From NCBI GenBank assembly GCA_040752115.1, contig JBFMFB010000007.1, positions 1-64,000 of the forward strand: a stretch of DNA of 64,000 nucleotides. The letters are read 5' to 3'. Source of the stretch: JBFMFB01 sp040752115. Lineage in GTDB: Bacteria > Pseudomonadota > Gammaproteobacteria > Burkholderiales > Sulfuricellaceae. A program made the translations under genes and the position numbers. The notes under the pieces were generated by a model. It had not been told where the DNA came from. It did not search any database and saw only the letters and a list, made by a program, of their open reading frames with translations. Of this stretch, positions 34,522 to 45,420 are shown piece by piece (the stretch's first letter is position 1; each line of letters starts with the position of its first letter).

Positions 34522-35808
34522 ATGACAACACGCAACCAGCAATTGTTTGAGCAATCCCAGAAAGTTATTCCCGGCGGCGTGAATTCGCCGGTGCGCGCTT
34601 TCAAGTCGGTAGGCGGCGCCCCCTTGTTTTTCAAGCGCGGAGAGGGCGCCCGCGTTTGGGATGAAGACGACAACGTCTATATCGATTACGTCGGCTCCTG
34701 GGGACCGCTGATCCTGGGGCATGCCCACCCGGAAGTCGTCGCTGCGGTGCAGAAGACTGCCGCCCGGGGGCTGAGCTTTGGCGCGCCCACCGCGCTCGAG
34801 CTGGAAATGGCGGATCTTTTGTGCAAGTTGCTGCCGGGGATGGAGCAGGTGCGGCTGGTCAGTTCCGGCACCGAGGCGACGATGAGCGCCATCCGCCTGG
34901 CGCGCGGCTTCACCGGGCGCAGCAAATTCATCAAATTCGAAGGCTGCTACCATGGCCACGCCGACGCTCTGCTGGTCAAGGCTGGCTCGGGCGCGCTCAC
35001 CTTCGGCCAGCCCAGCTCCGCCGGCGTGCCAGCGGAGGTCGCGGCGCATACGCTGACGCTCGATTACAACAACACGGCTGCCCTGGAGCAGGTTTTTGCC
35101 GAAATGGGGAATGAAATTGCCGCGGTTATCGTCGAGCCGGTGGCCGGAAACATGAACCTGGTGGCGCCGCGGCAGGGGTTTTTGCAGGCGCTGCGCGTGC
35201 TGTGCACGAAACACGGCAGCGTGCTGATTTTCGACGAGGTCATGACCGGCTTCCGCGTCGGCCCGCAATGCGCCCAAGGGCTGTACGGCATCACGCCCGA
35301 CCTTACCACGCTGGGCAAGGTGATCGGCGGGGGAATGCCGGTTGGTGCCTTTGGCGGGCGGCGCGACATCATGGAGAAGCTTGCGCCGCTAGGGCCGGTG
35401 TACCAGGCCGGCACCTTGTCCGGTAACCCGGTCGCGGTGGCGGCGGGGCTGGCGACGCTGAAATTGCTCCAGGCCGAGGGTTTCCATGAAAAACTGGGGG
35501 CGGCGACGCGCCGGCTGACAGATGGGTTGGCCGCTGCGGCTAAAGAAGCGGGAATCGACTTTTCCGCTCAGGCGGTAGGCGGTATGTTCGGGCTTTATTT
35601 CCGCAAAACCCCGCCGCAGAGCTATGCCGAGGTGATGGAATGCGACAAGGAAGCATTCAACCGCTTTTTCCACGCCATGCTGCACGAGGGTGTATACCTC
35701 GCGCCTTCCGCATTCGAGGCGGGGTTCGTGTCCGCGGCGCACGGCGCGGCAGAGATTGACAAGACCCTGGAGGCGGCGCGGCGCGTGTTCGGGAAAATGG
35801 CATCGTAA
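34522..35808 (+). CDS. hemL: glutamate-1-semialdehyde 2,1-aminomutase HemL
   Basis: A 428-residue PLP enzyme of the C5 haem pathway that converts glutamate semialdehyde to 5-aminolevulinate. The PLP lysine is in [17 protein letters not shown], with the conserved start [13 protein letters not shown] and [23 protein letters not shown] precedes the ATG. It is 12 nt after thiE and probably in the same transcript, which ends at the hairpin just downstream. With hemB it provides haem for the cytochromes nearby. Confidence 0.95.
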   Translation: MTTRNQQLFEQSQKVIPGGVNSPVRAFKSVGGAPLFFKRGEGARVWDEDDNVYIDYVGSWGPLILGHAHPEVVAAVQKTAARGLSFGAPTALELEMADLLCKLLPGMEQVRLVSSGTEATMSAIRLARGFTGRSKFIKFEGCYHGHADALLVKAGSGALTFGQPSSAGVPAEVAAHTLTLDYNNTAALEQVFAEMGNEIAAVIVEPVAGNMNLVAPRQGFLQALRVLCTKHGSVLIFDEVMTGFRVGPQCAQGLYGITPDLTTLGKVIGGGMPVGAFGGRRDIMEKLAPLGPVYQAGTLSGNPVAVAAGLATLKLLQAEGFHEKLGAATRRLTDGLAAAAKEAGIDFSAQAVGGMFGLYFRKTPPQSYAEVMECDKEAFNRFFHAMLHEGVYLAPSAFEAGFVSAAHGAAEIDKTLEAARRVFGKMAS

Positions 35809-35821
35809 TAACAACGCTGGA

Positions 35822-35856
35822 AAAAACGAAGGGCGGCTTTGCCGCCCTTCGTTTTT
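35822..35856. terminator. bidirectional Rho-independent terminator between hemL and cytochrome c4
   Basis: The 11-bp stem CGAAGGGCGGC (35827-35837) and GCCGCCCTTCG (35841-35851) with a TTT loop is flanked by A5 and T5 runs, so it works on both strands. It ends thiD-thiE-hemL and the convergent cytochrome gene. Confidence 0.9.
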
Positions 35857-35869
35857 GATCACGCAGAAA

Positions 35870-36490
35870 TCATTGCAGCCCGGCGATATATTCCGCGACG
35901 GCCTTGATTTCCTGATCGGTCATTTTTGCGGCGATCGTCCGCATCATTTTCGCGCTGTCATTGGCGCGTTCGCCGGTGCGGAAATTGGTCAGCTGGGCGA
36001 TGGTGTAATCCTGGTATTGCCCAGCCAGGCGCGGGAACTGGGCCGGAACGCCGGCGCCGTTTGCGCCATGGCAGGAGGCGCAGGCGGGGAGGCCGTTTGC
36101 CATGTTGCCGCCCTTATACAGCTTCCGTCCCAGCGCAGCCAGATCCTTGTCGTTGACCGTTCCCGGTTTGGCGGTTTTGAGGCCAAAGTAGGCGCTCACG
36201 TTTTTGATGTCTTCCGGCGTGGCAAGCATGGCGGCCATGCCGGTCATGATCGGGTTCTTGCGTTCGCCGGATTTGAAGTCGGCGAGCTGTTTCGCGATGT
36301 AATCCGGGTGCTGGCCGGCCAGGTTCGGATTGGCCGGGATCGGGCTGTTGCCGTCCATGCCGTGACAGCCGGCGCAAACGGTCGTCACATATTGTTCCGC
36401 TTTTGCAGGGTCTGCTTTGGCGGCAGTTTCTGCCCACACAGAAGATGTTGCCATCATGCCGATAATTGCCGCCGCTATCGTTCGTTTCAT
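35870..36490 (-). CDS. cytochrome c4 (di-haem, periplasmic)
   Basis: A 206-residue exported protein with a signal peptide (first 20 residues, cut after SVWA) and two class I haem motifs, CAGCH and CASCH, 80-90 residues apart. Each domain has its distal Met (KNPIMTGM and AKMMRTIAAKM). Such c4 proteins carry electrons to terminal oxidases or nitric oxide reductase. The divergent neighbour is engB, a neighbour also seen in Pseudomonas. A paired -10-like TAAAAT lies about 30 nt upstream. Confidence 0.9.
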   Translation of the reverse strand: MKRTIAAAIIGMMATSSVWAETAAKADPAKAEQYVTTVCAGCHGMDGNSPIPANPNLAGQHPDYIAKQLADFKSGERKNPIMTGMAAMLATPEDIKNVSAYFGLKTAKPGTVNDKDLAALGRKLYKGGNMANGLPACASCHGANGAGVPAQFPRLAGQYQDYTIAQLTNFRTGERANDSAKMMRTIAAKMTDQEIKAVAEYIAGLQ

Positions 36491-36579
36491 TCGTTCGACT
36501 CCTTGCCGTTGCGTAAGATCAAGAAAAGCATGATTTTATCCAAGTTTGCGCTATCATGCCAGCAGGTTGCCGGGCTTGA

Positions 36580-36614
36580 AGGATCGGGGCAAGGAAACAC
36601 TTGTAGCCGATCCT
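36580..36614 (+). other. hairpin in the engB leader
   Basis: AGGATCGG (36580-36587) pairs with CCGATCCT (36607-36614), with AAGGA in the loop, 43 nt before the engB start. It may affect engB translation; this is inference. Confidence 0.3.
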
Positions 36615-36656
36615 CCTTGAAGAAACCGGCTGGCGCTTAATCAAGGACTTTTCGGT

Positions 36657-37364
36657 ATGTCGCTTTTTCAGCACGCCGCATTCTATCTTTCCGCCCATCA
36701 CTTGCGCGATTTGCCGCCGCCCCTGGGGACGGAAATCGCGTTCGCCGGACGCTCCAATGCCGGCAAGTCCAGTGCGATCAATGTCCTGGTTAATCGCAGC
36801 CGGCTCGCGTTTGTCAGTAAAACGCCGGGGCGAACGCAACTGATCAATTTTTTCAGCTTGGGCGACAACCGTTTTCTGGTGGATCTTCCGGGTTATGGCT
36901 ACGCGGACGTGCCGGAAGAAATCCGCAGCCACTGGAAGCAGGTGCTGAGCGCATACCTGCAAAACCGGGTTTCGCTAAGGGGGTTGGTGCTGATCATGGA
37001 TGCCCGCCGTCCACTGACGCCACTCGACCGGCAAATGCTGGACTGGTTCCTGCCGACCGGAAAACCCGTGCATATCCTCTTGACCAAGGCGGACAAACTG
37101 AGCCGGCAGGGCGCGATGCGAGCCCTGGATGGCCTGCAGAAGGAGCTTGCTCGGTGCTACCCCAATTGTACGGCGCAGCTTTTTTCCAGCTTGAAACGCC
37201 AAGGGGTCGAAGAGGCCGAGGAGGCGATTGCCGCCCTGATGGAAGAAACAAAAAGCCCCCGGCTAAAGGGGAGTAAAACCGGGGGCAACAAAGCCTTAAC
37301 TAGGATTAAGGCGCCCGCTCAGGGAGGAGAAGCGGGAGACGATATCAAATCGTCTGCAACATAA
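36657..37364 (+). CDS. engB: ribosome biogenesis GTP-binding protein EngB (YihA/YsxC)
   Basis: A 235-residue GTPase for large-subunit ribosome assembly. G1 is GRSNAGKSS (about residues 31-39), G2/G3 KTPGRTQ and [10 protein letters not shown]4 TKADKLS. The usual length is about 200-210 residues; after residue 197 a 38-residue basic tail ([15 protein letters not shown]) follows that is not part of the family. This tail coincides exactly with the antisense RNA candidate on the other strand (37247-37357), so it is probably an accidental extension over that locus. Confidence 0.93.
   Translation: MSLFQHAAFYLSAHHLRDLPPPLGTEIAFAGRSNAGKSSAINVLVNRSRLAFVSKTPGRTQLINFFSLGDNRFLVDLPGYGYADVPEEIRSHWKQVLSAYLQNRVSLRGLVLIMDARRPLTPLDRQMLDWFLPTGKPVHILLTKADKLSRQGAMRALDGLQKELARCYPNCTAQLFSSLKRQGVEEAEEAIAALMEETKSPRLKGSKTGGNKALTRIKAPAQGGEAGDDIKSSAT
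37247..37357 (-). ncRNA. candidate sigma-E-dependent small RNA antisense to the 3' end of engB (Spot42/ErsA position)
   Basis: On the minus strand three hairpins follow one another: GACGAT/ATCGTC (37338-37354), CCCGCT/AGCGGG with loop TCTCCTCCCTG (37314-37336), GCCTTAA/TTAAGGC with loop TCCTAG (37293-37312). They lead into a perfect 8-bp terminator stem, GCCCCCGG/CCGGGGGC (37255-37286), whose loop holds CTCCCC, followed by TTTTTGTTT. The promoter is described separately. The loops carry anti-Shine-Dalgarno-like UCCUCC/CUCCCC motifs, which in other small RNAs pair to ribosome sites. Location beside engB and orientation match Spot 42 and ErsA. No primary-sequence homology to these was verified. 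Confidence 0.62.
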
Positions 37365-37390
37365 GAGTATCCCGTCGCCGCGAAAGTTCC
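37362..37390 (-). promoter_or_regulatory. sigma-E/AlgU-type promoter of the small RNA
   Basis: GGAACTT (37390-37384) is a full match to the extracytoplasmic sigma-E -35 consensus. It is followed by 17 nt and TCTTA (37366-37362), one base from the TCTGA -10 element. Predicted start is near 37357, directly before the first RNA hairpin. ErsA of Pseudomonas is also driven by this sigma class. Confidence 0.6.
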
Positions 37391-37486
37391 CGCTCGCGGC
37401 CAAAAAAGTATTGCAGTTAATTCAATATGTTACGCATGTAATGGCGGATTTCCGTTTCGGCCGTTTTTAAACGCTGACGGAAATAC

Positions 37487-39293
<1,807 letters not shown>

Positions 39294-39373
39294 TTTTGCA
39301 TCGCTAGATGTAGGGAAAAATACCGGTACCCGGGAAATTTATCACGGTGCAACATTTTGACTGAAATCCCGGG

Positions 39374-40024
39374 TCAAGGCCAGTCCAAATGCGGTGTTTT
39401 CCGGGAGACGTTAATGTCTGCCAGAGCGAGCAGCGCTTCCACCTCCGCGATTTTTGCCCGTTCCAGCGGTTTGCCGTCGATCGGATCGGTCGGTGTTTTG
39501 CGCAGATCGCCGGTGGCGAATACGGCGATCTCGATTCTAGCCGGGTCGCCCCCCAGAGTAAACGCGGGAACCTGCACCCGCTCGTCGCCGATGCGGAAGC
39601 GCTTTTGGCCGCAGCGGTAAGGGATCTTTCGGTTCAGCAGGAACATTTCGACTTCCTTGCTGCTGTCGGCGAATAATTGCAAATGGATATCGGAATGCCG
39701 GGGTGCGGTGCCGTTCAGAACCGGACCGGTCAGATGCGGGTTGAATGCCGTCAGCAGGCGCATTGCTTCCAGTGCTTGTTGCCGCAACAGGCGCAGTCGC
39801 TGATCCTGTTCATCTTTTTGGTAAATCGCCTGGTAGCTCCGCAAGGCCTGTTCGACCTCCGCGTTGGCAGGCAGGTTGTGGGTGGCCGGCGCGCCTAGCT
39901 GACGCGCCGCCTTGCGCTTCGCCAGCGCATAGTCGTGAACCTCATCTTCGGCGATTAGGCGCGCGGCGAGCTGGGCGATTTGCTCCCGCATGTGGCGCTG
40001 CTGCGGGCCGTGTTCCTTGCTCAT
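39374..40024 (-). CDS. nucleotidyltransferase-superfamily-like protein (216 aa)
   Basis: The start at 40024 (MSKEHGPQQRHMREQ) is chosen; the longer frame overlaps the PBP1A gene and is unrelated there. The N-terminal half is helical and the C-terminal half beta-rich, with HLTGPVLNGTAPRHSDIHLQLFADS, which resembles the Gly-Ser/Asp-x-Asp strand of minimal nucleotidyltransferases. The role is unknown; homologous genes, as I recall, sit beside PBP1A in related betaproteobacteria. It follows mrcA by 8 nt, so it is probably in the same operon. Confidence 0.6.
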   Translation of the reverse strand: MSKEHGPQQRHMREQIAQLAARLIAEDEVHDYALAKRKAARQLGAPATHNLPANAEVEQALRSYQAIYQKDEQDQRLRLLRQQALEAMRLLTAFNPHLTGPVLNGTAPRHSDIHLQLFADSSKEVEMFLLNRKIPYRCGQKRFRIGDERVQVPAFTLGGDPARIEIAVFATGDLRKTPTDPIDGKPLERAKIAEVEALLALADINVSRKTPHLDWP

Positions 40025-40032
40025 GCCGGTTC

Positions 40033-42360
40033 CTAGAATAGCTGATCCTTTATTTCTTCCGGGCTTTTCCCCGCACCGCTTCCTCCCGCCCACGAGGCCG
40101 AGGCGGAGGGGAGATTCTCCTGGTAGAAATATTCGGGAATGCTGTCTTTGCCGTCTGCTGCCGGCTGGCCGGTTGCCGGGTCGACATTCACCATGACGAC
40201 GCCTTCCGGTATGGACAACCCCTGCTCCGGCACGTCTTTCAGCGCCTTGCCCATGTAGCTCATCCAGATCGGCAAGGCTGCCTGGGCGCCGGTTTCGGCC
40301 CCCCCCAGCGAACGTGGCTTGTCGAAGCCGATCCAGGAAATGGCGACCAGTCTGGGGTTGAAGCCGGCAAACCATGCGTCCACCTGATCGTTGGTCGTGC
40401 CGGTTTTCCCGGCCAGATCGTGTCGCCCCAACTGCATGGCCCGCGCTGCCGTTCCATATCGCACCACATCCTGCATCATGCTGGTCATGAGGAAGGCGTT
40501 GCGCGCATCGATCACCCGCTCGGCGTCCTGCCCTGCCCGCACCGGCTTGGACTGCGCCAGCACATTGCCATGGGAGTCCAGGATGCGGTCAATGAAATAG
40601 GGCTTGATCCGGTAGCCGCCATTGGCAAAAACCGAATAGGCCGACGCCATCTGCAGCGGGGTGGCCGAGCCGGCGCCCAGTGCCATGGTGAGGTAGGGCG
40701 GATGCTGTTCGGCAGTAAAACCGAAGCGGGTGATGTAGTCCTGAGCGTATTGTGGCGTGATGGTCTGCAGGATCCGGATGGAAACCAGATTTTTCGATTT
40801 GGTGAGGGCAGTGCGCAGGCGGATCGGCCCGGAATAGTCGCCATCGAAGTTCTTGGGCTCCCAGGTGCCGCCACCCGTATTCGCGCCGGCTATCACCAGC
40901 GGCGCGTCGTTGATCACCGTGGCCGGGGTAAAGCCTTTTTCCAGCGCAGCGGAATAGATAAAGGGCTTGAAACTTGATCCCGGCTGGCGCCATGCCTGGT
41001 TGACGTGGTTGAACTTGTTGCGGCTGAAGTCGAAGCCGCCTACCAGCGCGCGGATTGCGCCGTCCATCGGATCGACCGACACCAGTGCGGCCTCTGCCTG
41101 TGGCAACTGGGAGATTTGCCAGCTTCCTTTGACATCCTTTTGCACCCGGATCAGCGCGCCTCGGCGCAGCCGCTGCTTCGGGCCGGCTTGGTCGCCCAGC
41201 AGCTTTTGCGCAAATTTGAGGCCGTCGCCGTTGATCTCGATGGTTTCGCCGTTCTTGTGGTAGGCCCTGATGCGCTTCGGGTTCGCTTCCAGAACGACCG
41301 CCGGCGCCAGGCCATTGTTTTCCTCAACATCCTGCAGCGCGTCTTCCAGGATCTCATCGAGGTTGTCCCCATTCTGCGGCAACTCGACGTAACTTTCGGC
41401 GCCCCGGTAGCCATGGCGACGGTCATAATCCAGCAGGCCCTGCCGTAATGCCTGGTTCGCGGCTTCCTGGTCGTTTTTGCGCAGGGTGGTGTAGACCTTG
41501 AAACCGCCGCTGTAGATGGCGTCGCCGAATTGTTCGAACAAGGTCTGGCGCACCATTTCGGCAACGTAATCCGCGGGCACGTCGGCGACCTGCAGGTCGC
41601 GGTGAACGCTCAGAGGCTGCCGCAGTGCGGCTTCGTATTCCGCGTCGGTAATGTATTTAAGCGTATGCATCCGGCGGAGCACGTACTGCTGGCGCGCCTT
41701 GGCGCGTTTGGGATTGACCACGGGGTTGTAGCGGGAAGGTGCCTTGGGCAGGCCCGCGAGCATTGCCGTTTCGGCCAGATTCAGCTGGGCCAGGGGCTTG
41801 CCGAAATACAGCTGGGCAGCAGCGGCGAACCCGTAAGCGCGCTGACCGAGGTAGATCTGGTTGATGTAGAGCTCCAGTATCTGGTCTTTGCTCAGGCTGT
41901 GCTCGATTTTCATGGCTAGCAGCACTTCACTGAACTTGCGTGCCAGTGTTTTTTCGCTGGAAAGAAAGAAGTTGCGCGCCACCTGCATGGTGATGGTGCT
42001 TGCGCCTTCTCTTGCTCCGCCAGCGGTGAGGTTGGCGAAGGCGGCCCGTGCCACGCCAAGATAATCCACTCCGCCGTGCTGGTAGAAACGATCGTCTTCC
42101 GCAGCAAGGATTGCCTGCTGCATTGTTTTTGGCACCGCCTCGATTTTTGCCAGGGCGCGCCGCTCTTCGCCGAATTCGCCGAGCAGCGCCCCGTCCGCGG
42201 TATAGACGCGCAGTGGAATTTTCGGTCGGTAGTCGGTTAAAACGTCCAGGGAGGGAAGTTTCGGATAGATCAGGGTTGCCACCAGCATCAGCAGGGCGGC
42301 AAAAAACAAGCCGCAAGCCAGCAATGCCGCCGCAGCATAATGCCACCAACGCTTAAACAT
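40033..42360 (-). CDS. mrcA: penicillin-binding protein 1A (bifunctional)
   Basis: A 775-residue class A PBP with an N-terminal membrane helix (about residues 8-32). The glycosyltransferase domain has EDDRFYQHGGVD and RNFFLSSEKTLARKFSE. An OB-like region follows, then the transpeptidase with SSFKPF (active-site Ser in SxxK), SKN (SxN) and KTGTTND (KTG). It builds and crosslinks peptidoglycan. It is divergent from pilM, as in many gammaproteobacteria. Confidence 0.93.
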   Translation of the reverse strand: MFKRWWHYAAAALLACGLFFAALLMLVATLIYPKLPSLDVLTDYRPKIPLRVYTADGALLGEFGEERRALAKIEAVPKTMQQAILAAEDDRFYQHGGVDYLGVARAAFANLTAGGAREGASTITMQVARNFFLSSEKTLARKFSEVLLAMKIEHSLSKDQILELYINQIYLGQRAYGFAAAAQLYFGKPLAQLNLAETAMLAGLPKAPSRYNPVVNPKRAKARQQYVLRRMHTLKYITDAEYEAALRQPLSVHRDLQVADVPADYVAEMVRQTLFEQFGDAIYSGGFKVYTTLRKNDQEAANQALRQGLLDYDRRHGYRGAESYVELPQNGDNLDEILEDALQDVEENNGLAPAVVLEANPKRIRAYHKNGETIEINGDGLKFAQKLLGDQAGPKQRLRRGALIRVQKDVKGSWQISQLPQAEAALVSVDPMDGAIRALVGGFDFSRNKFNHVNQAWRQPGSSFKPFIYSAALEKGFTPATVINDAPLVIAGANTGGGTWEPKNFDGDYSGPIRLRTALTKSKNLVSIRILQTITPQYAQDYITRFGFTAEQHPPYLTMALGAGSATPLQMASAYSVFANGGYRIKPYFIDRILDSHGNVLAQSKPVRAGQDAERVIDARNAFLMTSMMQDVVRYGTAARAMQLGRHDLAGKTGTTNDQVDAWFAGFNPRLVAISWIGFDKPRSLGGAETGAQAALPIWMSYMGKALKDVPEQGLSIPEGVVMVNVDPATGQPAADGKDSIPEYFYQENLPSASASWAGGSGAGKSPEEIKDQLF

Positions 42361-42403
42361 TATCGTGCTGCTCTCAAAAAACCAGTGGTTAAAGTTTTGT
42401 GCG

Positions 42404-42409
42404 ATTATA
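42404..42409 (-). promoter_or_regulatory. -10 element of mrcA
   Basis: A perfect TATAAT on the minus strand about 44 nt before the mrcA start. The region 17 nt upstream reads TTCTTT, a weak -35. Confidence 0.45.
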
Positions 42410-42547
42410 GTCGTTAAGCCACTATAAAAGAATACTCTAAAAGAAATTTAACAATAAATTGCTTTACACGATTTATGCTTGTTGCTAGCATTTAATGTAA
42501 ATTATACGTATCGCGCATAACTGGCCTGTCTTTAAGGGGAAATTGGC

Positions 42548-43633
42548 TTGCAATTTGACTTCCGATTTGACTTTCTGGAAGCGAAATCATCGCCCTTGAT
42601 CGGGGTCGACATCAGCGCATCCTCCGTCAAAATGGTTGAACTCAGCGACGCCGGCAAGGACCTTTATCGTGTTGAGCGTTATGCGATCGAGGCGCTTCCC
42701 AAGGACGCCGTCGCGGATGGCAATATTGCCAATCTGGAGGCAGTCGGCGAGGCCGTCAAGCGCGCCTGGAAACGCCTGGGCACGCGCGCCAGGAATGTTT
42801 CAATGGCGCTGCCGTCAGCGGCGGTCATTACCAAGAAAATCATCATGCAGGCCGGGCTGCGCGAGGAAGACATGGAGCTTCAGGTGGAAACCGAAGCCAA
42901 CCAGTACATTCCTTTCGCCCTCGACGAGGTGAATCTCGATTTCCAGGTTCTTGGGCCGGCACCCACCGGGCCGGAAGAGGTGGAGGTGCTGATCGCCGCT
43001 TCCCGCAAGGAAAAGGTGGAAGATCGGGTCGCTGCCGCCCAGGCTGCCGGCCTGAAGGCGTTGGTGATGGATGTGGAATCCTACGCAACGCAGGCGGCGT
43101 ATGAACTGATTGCGCGCCAGCTGCCCAACGGCGGCCGGGATCAAACCGTGGCGATCGTGGACATCGGCGCCGCGATGACGCACATCACCATCCTGCACAA
43201 CAACCAGCCGGTTTACTCGCGTGAACAGCCTCTCGGCGGCAACCAGCTAACTCAGGAAATTCAGCGGCGCTATAGCATCTCCGAGGAGGAGGCGGAAATC
43301 GCAAAACACCAGGGGGGGTTGCCGGAAAATTATGCTCCGGAAATCCTGCAGCCTTTCATGGACACGCTGGCACTGGAAGTCGCGCGCGCGCTCCAGTTTT
43401 TCTTTTCTTCCACCCAGTTCAACCGGGTCGACCACATCCTGCTGGCAGGGGGGTGCGCCATGCTGCCGAGACTGGACGAGGTAGTTTCCAGCCGCACCCA
43501 GGTACACACCCTGATCGCCAACCCGTTTGCCAACATGGCGCTGTCGCCCCGCATCAAGCCTAAGCAGTTGACCGCGGATGCGCCTTCGCTGCTGATCGCC
43601 TGCGGACTCGCCATGCGGAGGTTTGGCGAATGA
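42548..43633 (+). CDS. pilM: type IV pilus assembly ATPase-like protein PilM
   Basis: A 361-residue actin-like cytoplasmic protein. Phosphate motifs are GVDISASSVKMVELS at the N-terminus and AIVDIGAAMTHITIL in the middle, with HILLAGGCAML near the end. It binds the cytoplasmic tail of PilN in the alignment complex. Start is a TTG at 42548, 7 nt after AAGGGGAAA. It is first of pilM-pilN-pilO-pilP-pilQ. No strong promoter was identified in the 187-nt gap to mrcA. Confidence 0.92.
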   Translation: MQFDFRFDFLEAKSSPLIGVDISASSVKMVELSDAGKDLYRVERYAIEALPKDAVADGNIANLEAVGEAVKRAWKRLGTRARNVSMALPSAAVITKKIIMQAGLREEDMELQVETEANQYIPFALDEVNLDFQVLGPAPTGPEEVEVLIAASRKEKVEDRVAAAQAAGLKALVMDVESYATQAAYELIARQLPNGGRDQTVAIVDIGAAMTHITILHNNQPVYSREQPLGGNQLTQEIQRRYSISEEEAEIAKHQGGLPENYAPEILQPFMDTLALEVARALQFFFSSTQFNRVDHILLAGGCAMLPRLDEVVSSRTQVHTLIANPFANMALSPRIKPKQLTADAPSLLIACGLAMRRFGE

Positions 43634-44238
43634 TACGAATCAACCTGCTGCCGCACCGCGAGCAGAAACGAGCTGCCCGCCAGCGCCAGTTCGCCGTATT
43701 GGCCGGGCTGGTATTCGGGCTTGCAGTCGTCGTGGCATTGCTGGGACATACCATTCTGAGCAGCCGCATCGACAACCAGAAAAGCCGTAATGCCTTTCTC
43801 CAATCCGAGATCGTCAAGCTGGACAAGCAGATCGAGGAAATCAAAATTCTGAAGGAGCAGACCCAGGCGCTGCTGGCGCGCAAGAAGGTGGTGGAAACCC
43901 TGCAGGGAAACCGCTCCCTGGTCGTGCACCTGATGGATCAGTTGGTGCGCCAGCTGCCGGACGGGGTATACCTGAAAGCGGTGAAGCAGGCGGGCAACAA
44001 CATCAACCTTCAAGGGTATGCCCAATCCAATGCGCGCGTGGCGTCCCTGATGCGGAACCTGGAAGCTTCACCCTGGCTTGCCTCGCCCGAATTGATCGAA
44101 ACCAAGGCGGCCACGGTAAACAATCTGCGCGTCAGCGAGTTTTCCCTGAACGTCAAACTGACTTCACCGCTGCAGCAGGACGAAGGAGACAAGGATAAAA
44201 AAGCCGGTGCGAAAAAAGCCAAGGACAAGAAAGCATGA
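43630..44238 (+). CDS. pilN: type IV pilus inner-membrane protein PilN
   Basis: A 202-residue bitopic protein. The cytoplasmic peptide IRINLLPHREQKRAARQRQ, which binds PilM, is followed by one membrane helix (residues about 22-42), a coiled region and a ferredoxin-like periplasmic domain. The C-terminus is a lysine-rich tail. It overlaps pilM by ATGA and pilO by ATGA. Confidence 0.93.
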   Translation: MIRINLLPHREQKRAARQRQFAVLAGLVFGLAVVVALLGHTILSSRIDNQKSRNAFLQSEIVKLDKQIEEIKILKEQTQALLARKKVVETLQGNRSLVVHLMDQLVRQLPDGVYLKAVKQAGNNINLQGYAQSNARVASLMRNLEASPWLASPELIETKAATVNNLRVSEFSLNVKLTSPLQQDEGDKDKKAGAKKAKDKKA

Positions 44239-44894
44239 ATCTGAACCTGGACGCACTGAACAAGCTGAATGTAAAGGACATGGGCGGGTGGCCGGTTGTT
44301 CCCAAGGCCATCGTGCTGGCCGCACTATTCGCAGGAAGCCTGTTTGCGGCATACTGGCTTGACTGGGGTGCCCAGATCGAGCAACTGGACGGCGTTCGGC
44401 AGGAAGAAGCGAAGCTGCGCGATGCGTTCGTCGCCAAGAAAAGGCAGGCCATCAACCTGGACATATACCGCCGGCAACTGAAAGAAATCGAGCAATCCTT
44501 TGGCGCGTTGCTGCGGCAATTGCCGAACAAGTCGGAAATGGACGCGCTGCTGACCGACATCAACCAGGCCGGGCTGGGGCGGGGGCTGGAGTTCGAACTG
44601 TTCAAGCCCGCCAGCCAGGAAACGATGAGCGAGTTCTATGCCGAGCTGCCGATTGCCATCCGTGTGACCGGCGGCTACCACGACCTGGGCGCATTCGCCA
44701 GCGACATTTCCCAGCTGTCGCGCATCGTCACGCTGAACGACGTCAGCATCGGCGCGGGCAAGGACGGCAATCTCCTGGTCATGGATGCGGTCGCCAAAAC
44801 TTACCGCTACCTCGACGAGGAAGAAGTTGCGGCACAGAAAAAGGCGGCGAGGGAAGCGAAAGAGAAAGACAAGAGCAAGGGAGGCAAGAAATGA
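44235..44894 (+). CDS. pilO: type IV pilus inner-membrane protein PilO
   Basis: A 219-residue protein, partner of PilN. A membrane helix at about residues 24-45, then a coiled coil (QLDGVRQEEAKLRDAFVAKK) and an NLDIYRRQLKEIEQSFGALL segment lead to a ferredoxin-like fold with ELPIAIRVTGGYHDLGAF. The C-terminal 25 residues are charged, KKAAREAKEKDKS, which is extra. Start overlaps pilN and stop overlaps pilP by ATGA. Confidence 0.93.
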   Translation: MNLNLDALNKLNVKDMGGWPVVPKAIVLAALFAGSLFAAYWLDWGAQIEQLDGVRQEEAKLRDAFVAKKRQAINLDIYRRQLKEIEQSFGALLRQLPNKSEMDALLTDINQAGLGRGLEFELFKPASQETMSEFYAELPIAIRVTGGYHDLGAFASDISQLSRIVTLNDVSIGAGKDGNLLVMDAVAKTYRYLDEEEVAAQKKAAREAKEKDKSKGGKK

Positions 44895-45412
44895 GGGCGG
44901 TTGCGGTCGCGCTCCTGGGCTTGGTCTTGTCGGCCTGCGGCGGCGGCCAGCATGACGATCTGGTGCAGTTCGTCAAGGAGGCGGGGAAGGACCTGCGCGG
45001 CAATGTCGAGCCGCTGCCTGAGGTCAAGCCCTACGAGCCCTTTCCTTACGCCGGCTTCGATCTGCCGGATCCCTTCCGTCCGCGCAAGCTGCAGCCGGCG
45101 AAAGGCGGCGGTGGCATGCAGCCCGACCTCAACCGCCGGAAAGAACCGCTGGAGTCCTACCCCCTGGAAAACCTGAAAATGGTGGGCACCCTGCAGCAAA
45201 ACCGGGTTACCTATGCCTTGATCAAGACGCCGGACAAAAATCTGTACCGGGTGAAGATTGGCAACTACGTCGGGCAGAATTTTGGGATCATTACCCACAT
45301 TACCGAAACCGAAGTCAAGCTAACCGAAATCGTCCAGGACAGCGCAGGCGATTGGACCGAAAAAAGCACTAGCATCAACCTGTCGGAAGAACAGGATCAA
45401 AAGCAAAAGTAG
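44891..45412 (+). CDS. pilP: type IV pilus lipoprotein PilP
   Basis: A 173-residue lipoprotein with a lipobox LSAC, the modified Cys being residue 16. A linker is followed by a beta-domain (LENLKMVGTLQQNRVTYALI, then YRVKIGNYVGQNFGII) that joins PilNO to the PilQ secretin. It is coupled to pilO by ATGA and ends 8 nt before pilQ. Confidence 0.92.
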   Translation: MRAVAVALLGLVLSACGGGQHDDLVQFVKEAGKDLRGNVEPLPEVKPYEPFPYAGFDLPDPFRPRKLQPAKGGGGMQPDLNRRKEPLESYPLENLKMVGTLQQNRVTYALIKTPDKNLYRVKIGNYVGQNFGIITHITETEVKLTEIVQDSAGDWTEKSTSINLSEEQDQKQK

Positions 45413-45420
45413 AGGGCGCC

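Noticed and set aside
37247..37364. CsrB/RsmZ-like RNA on the plus strand (GGA in hairpin loops)
   Set aside because: Loops do contain GGA on the plus strand, but the terminator U-tract and the sigma-E promoter are only on the minus strand.
37374..37400. Terminator hairpin GCCGCGA/TCGCGGC between engB and hemB
   Set aside because: No U-tract follows on either strand.
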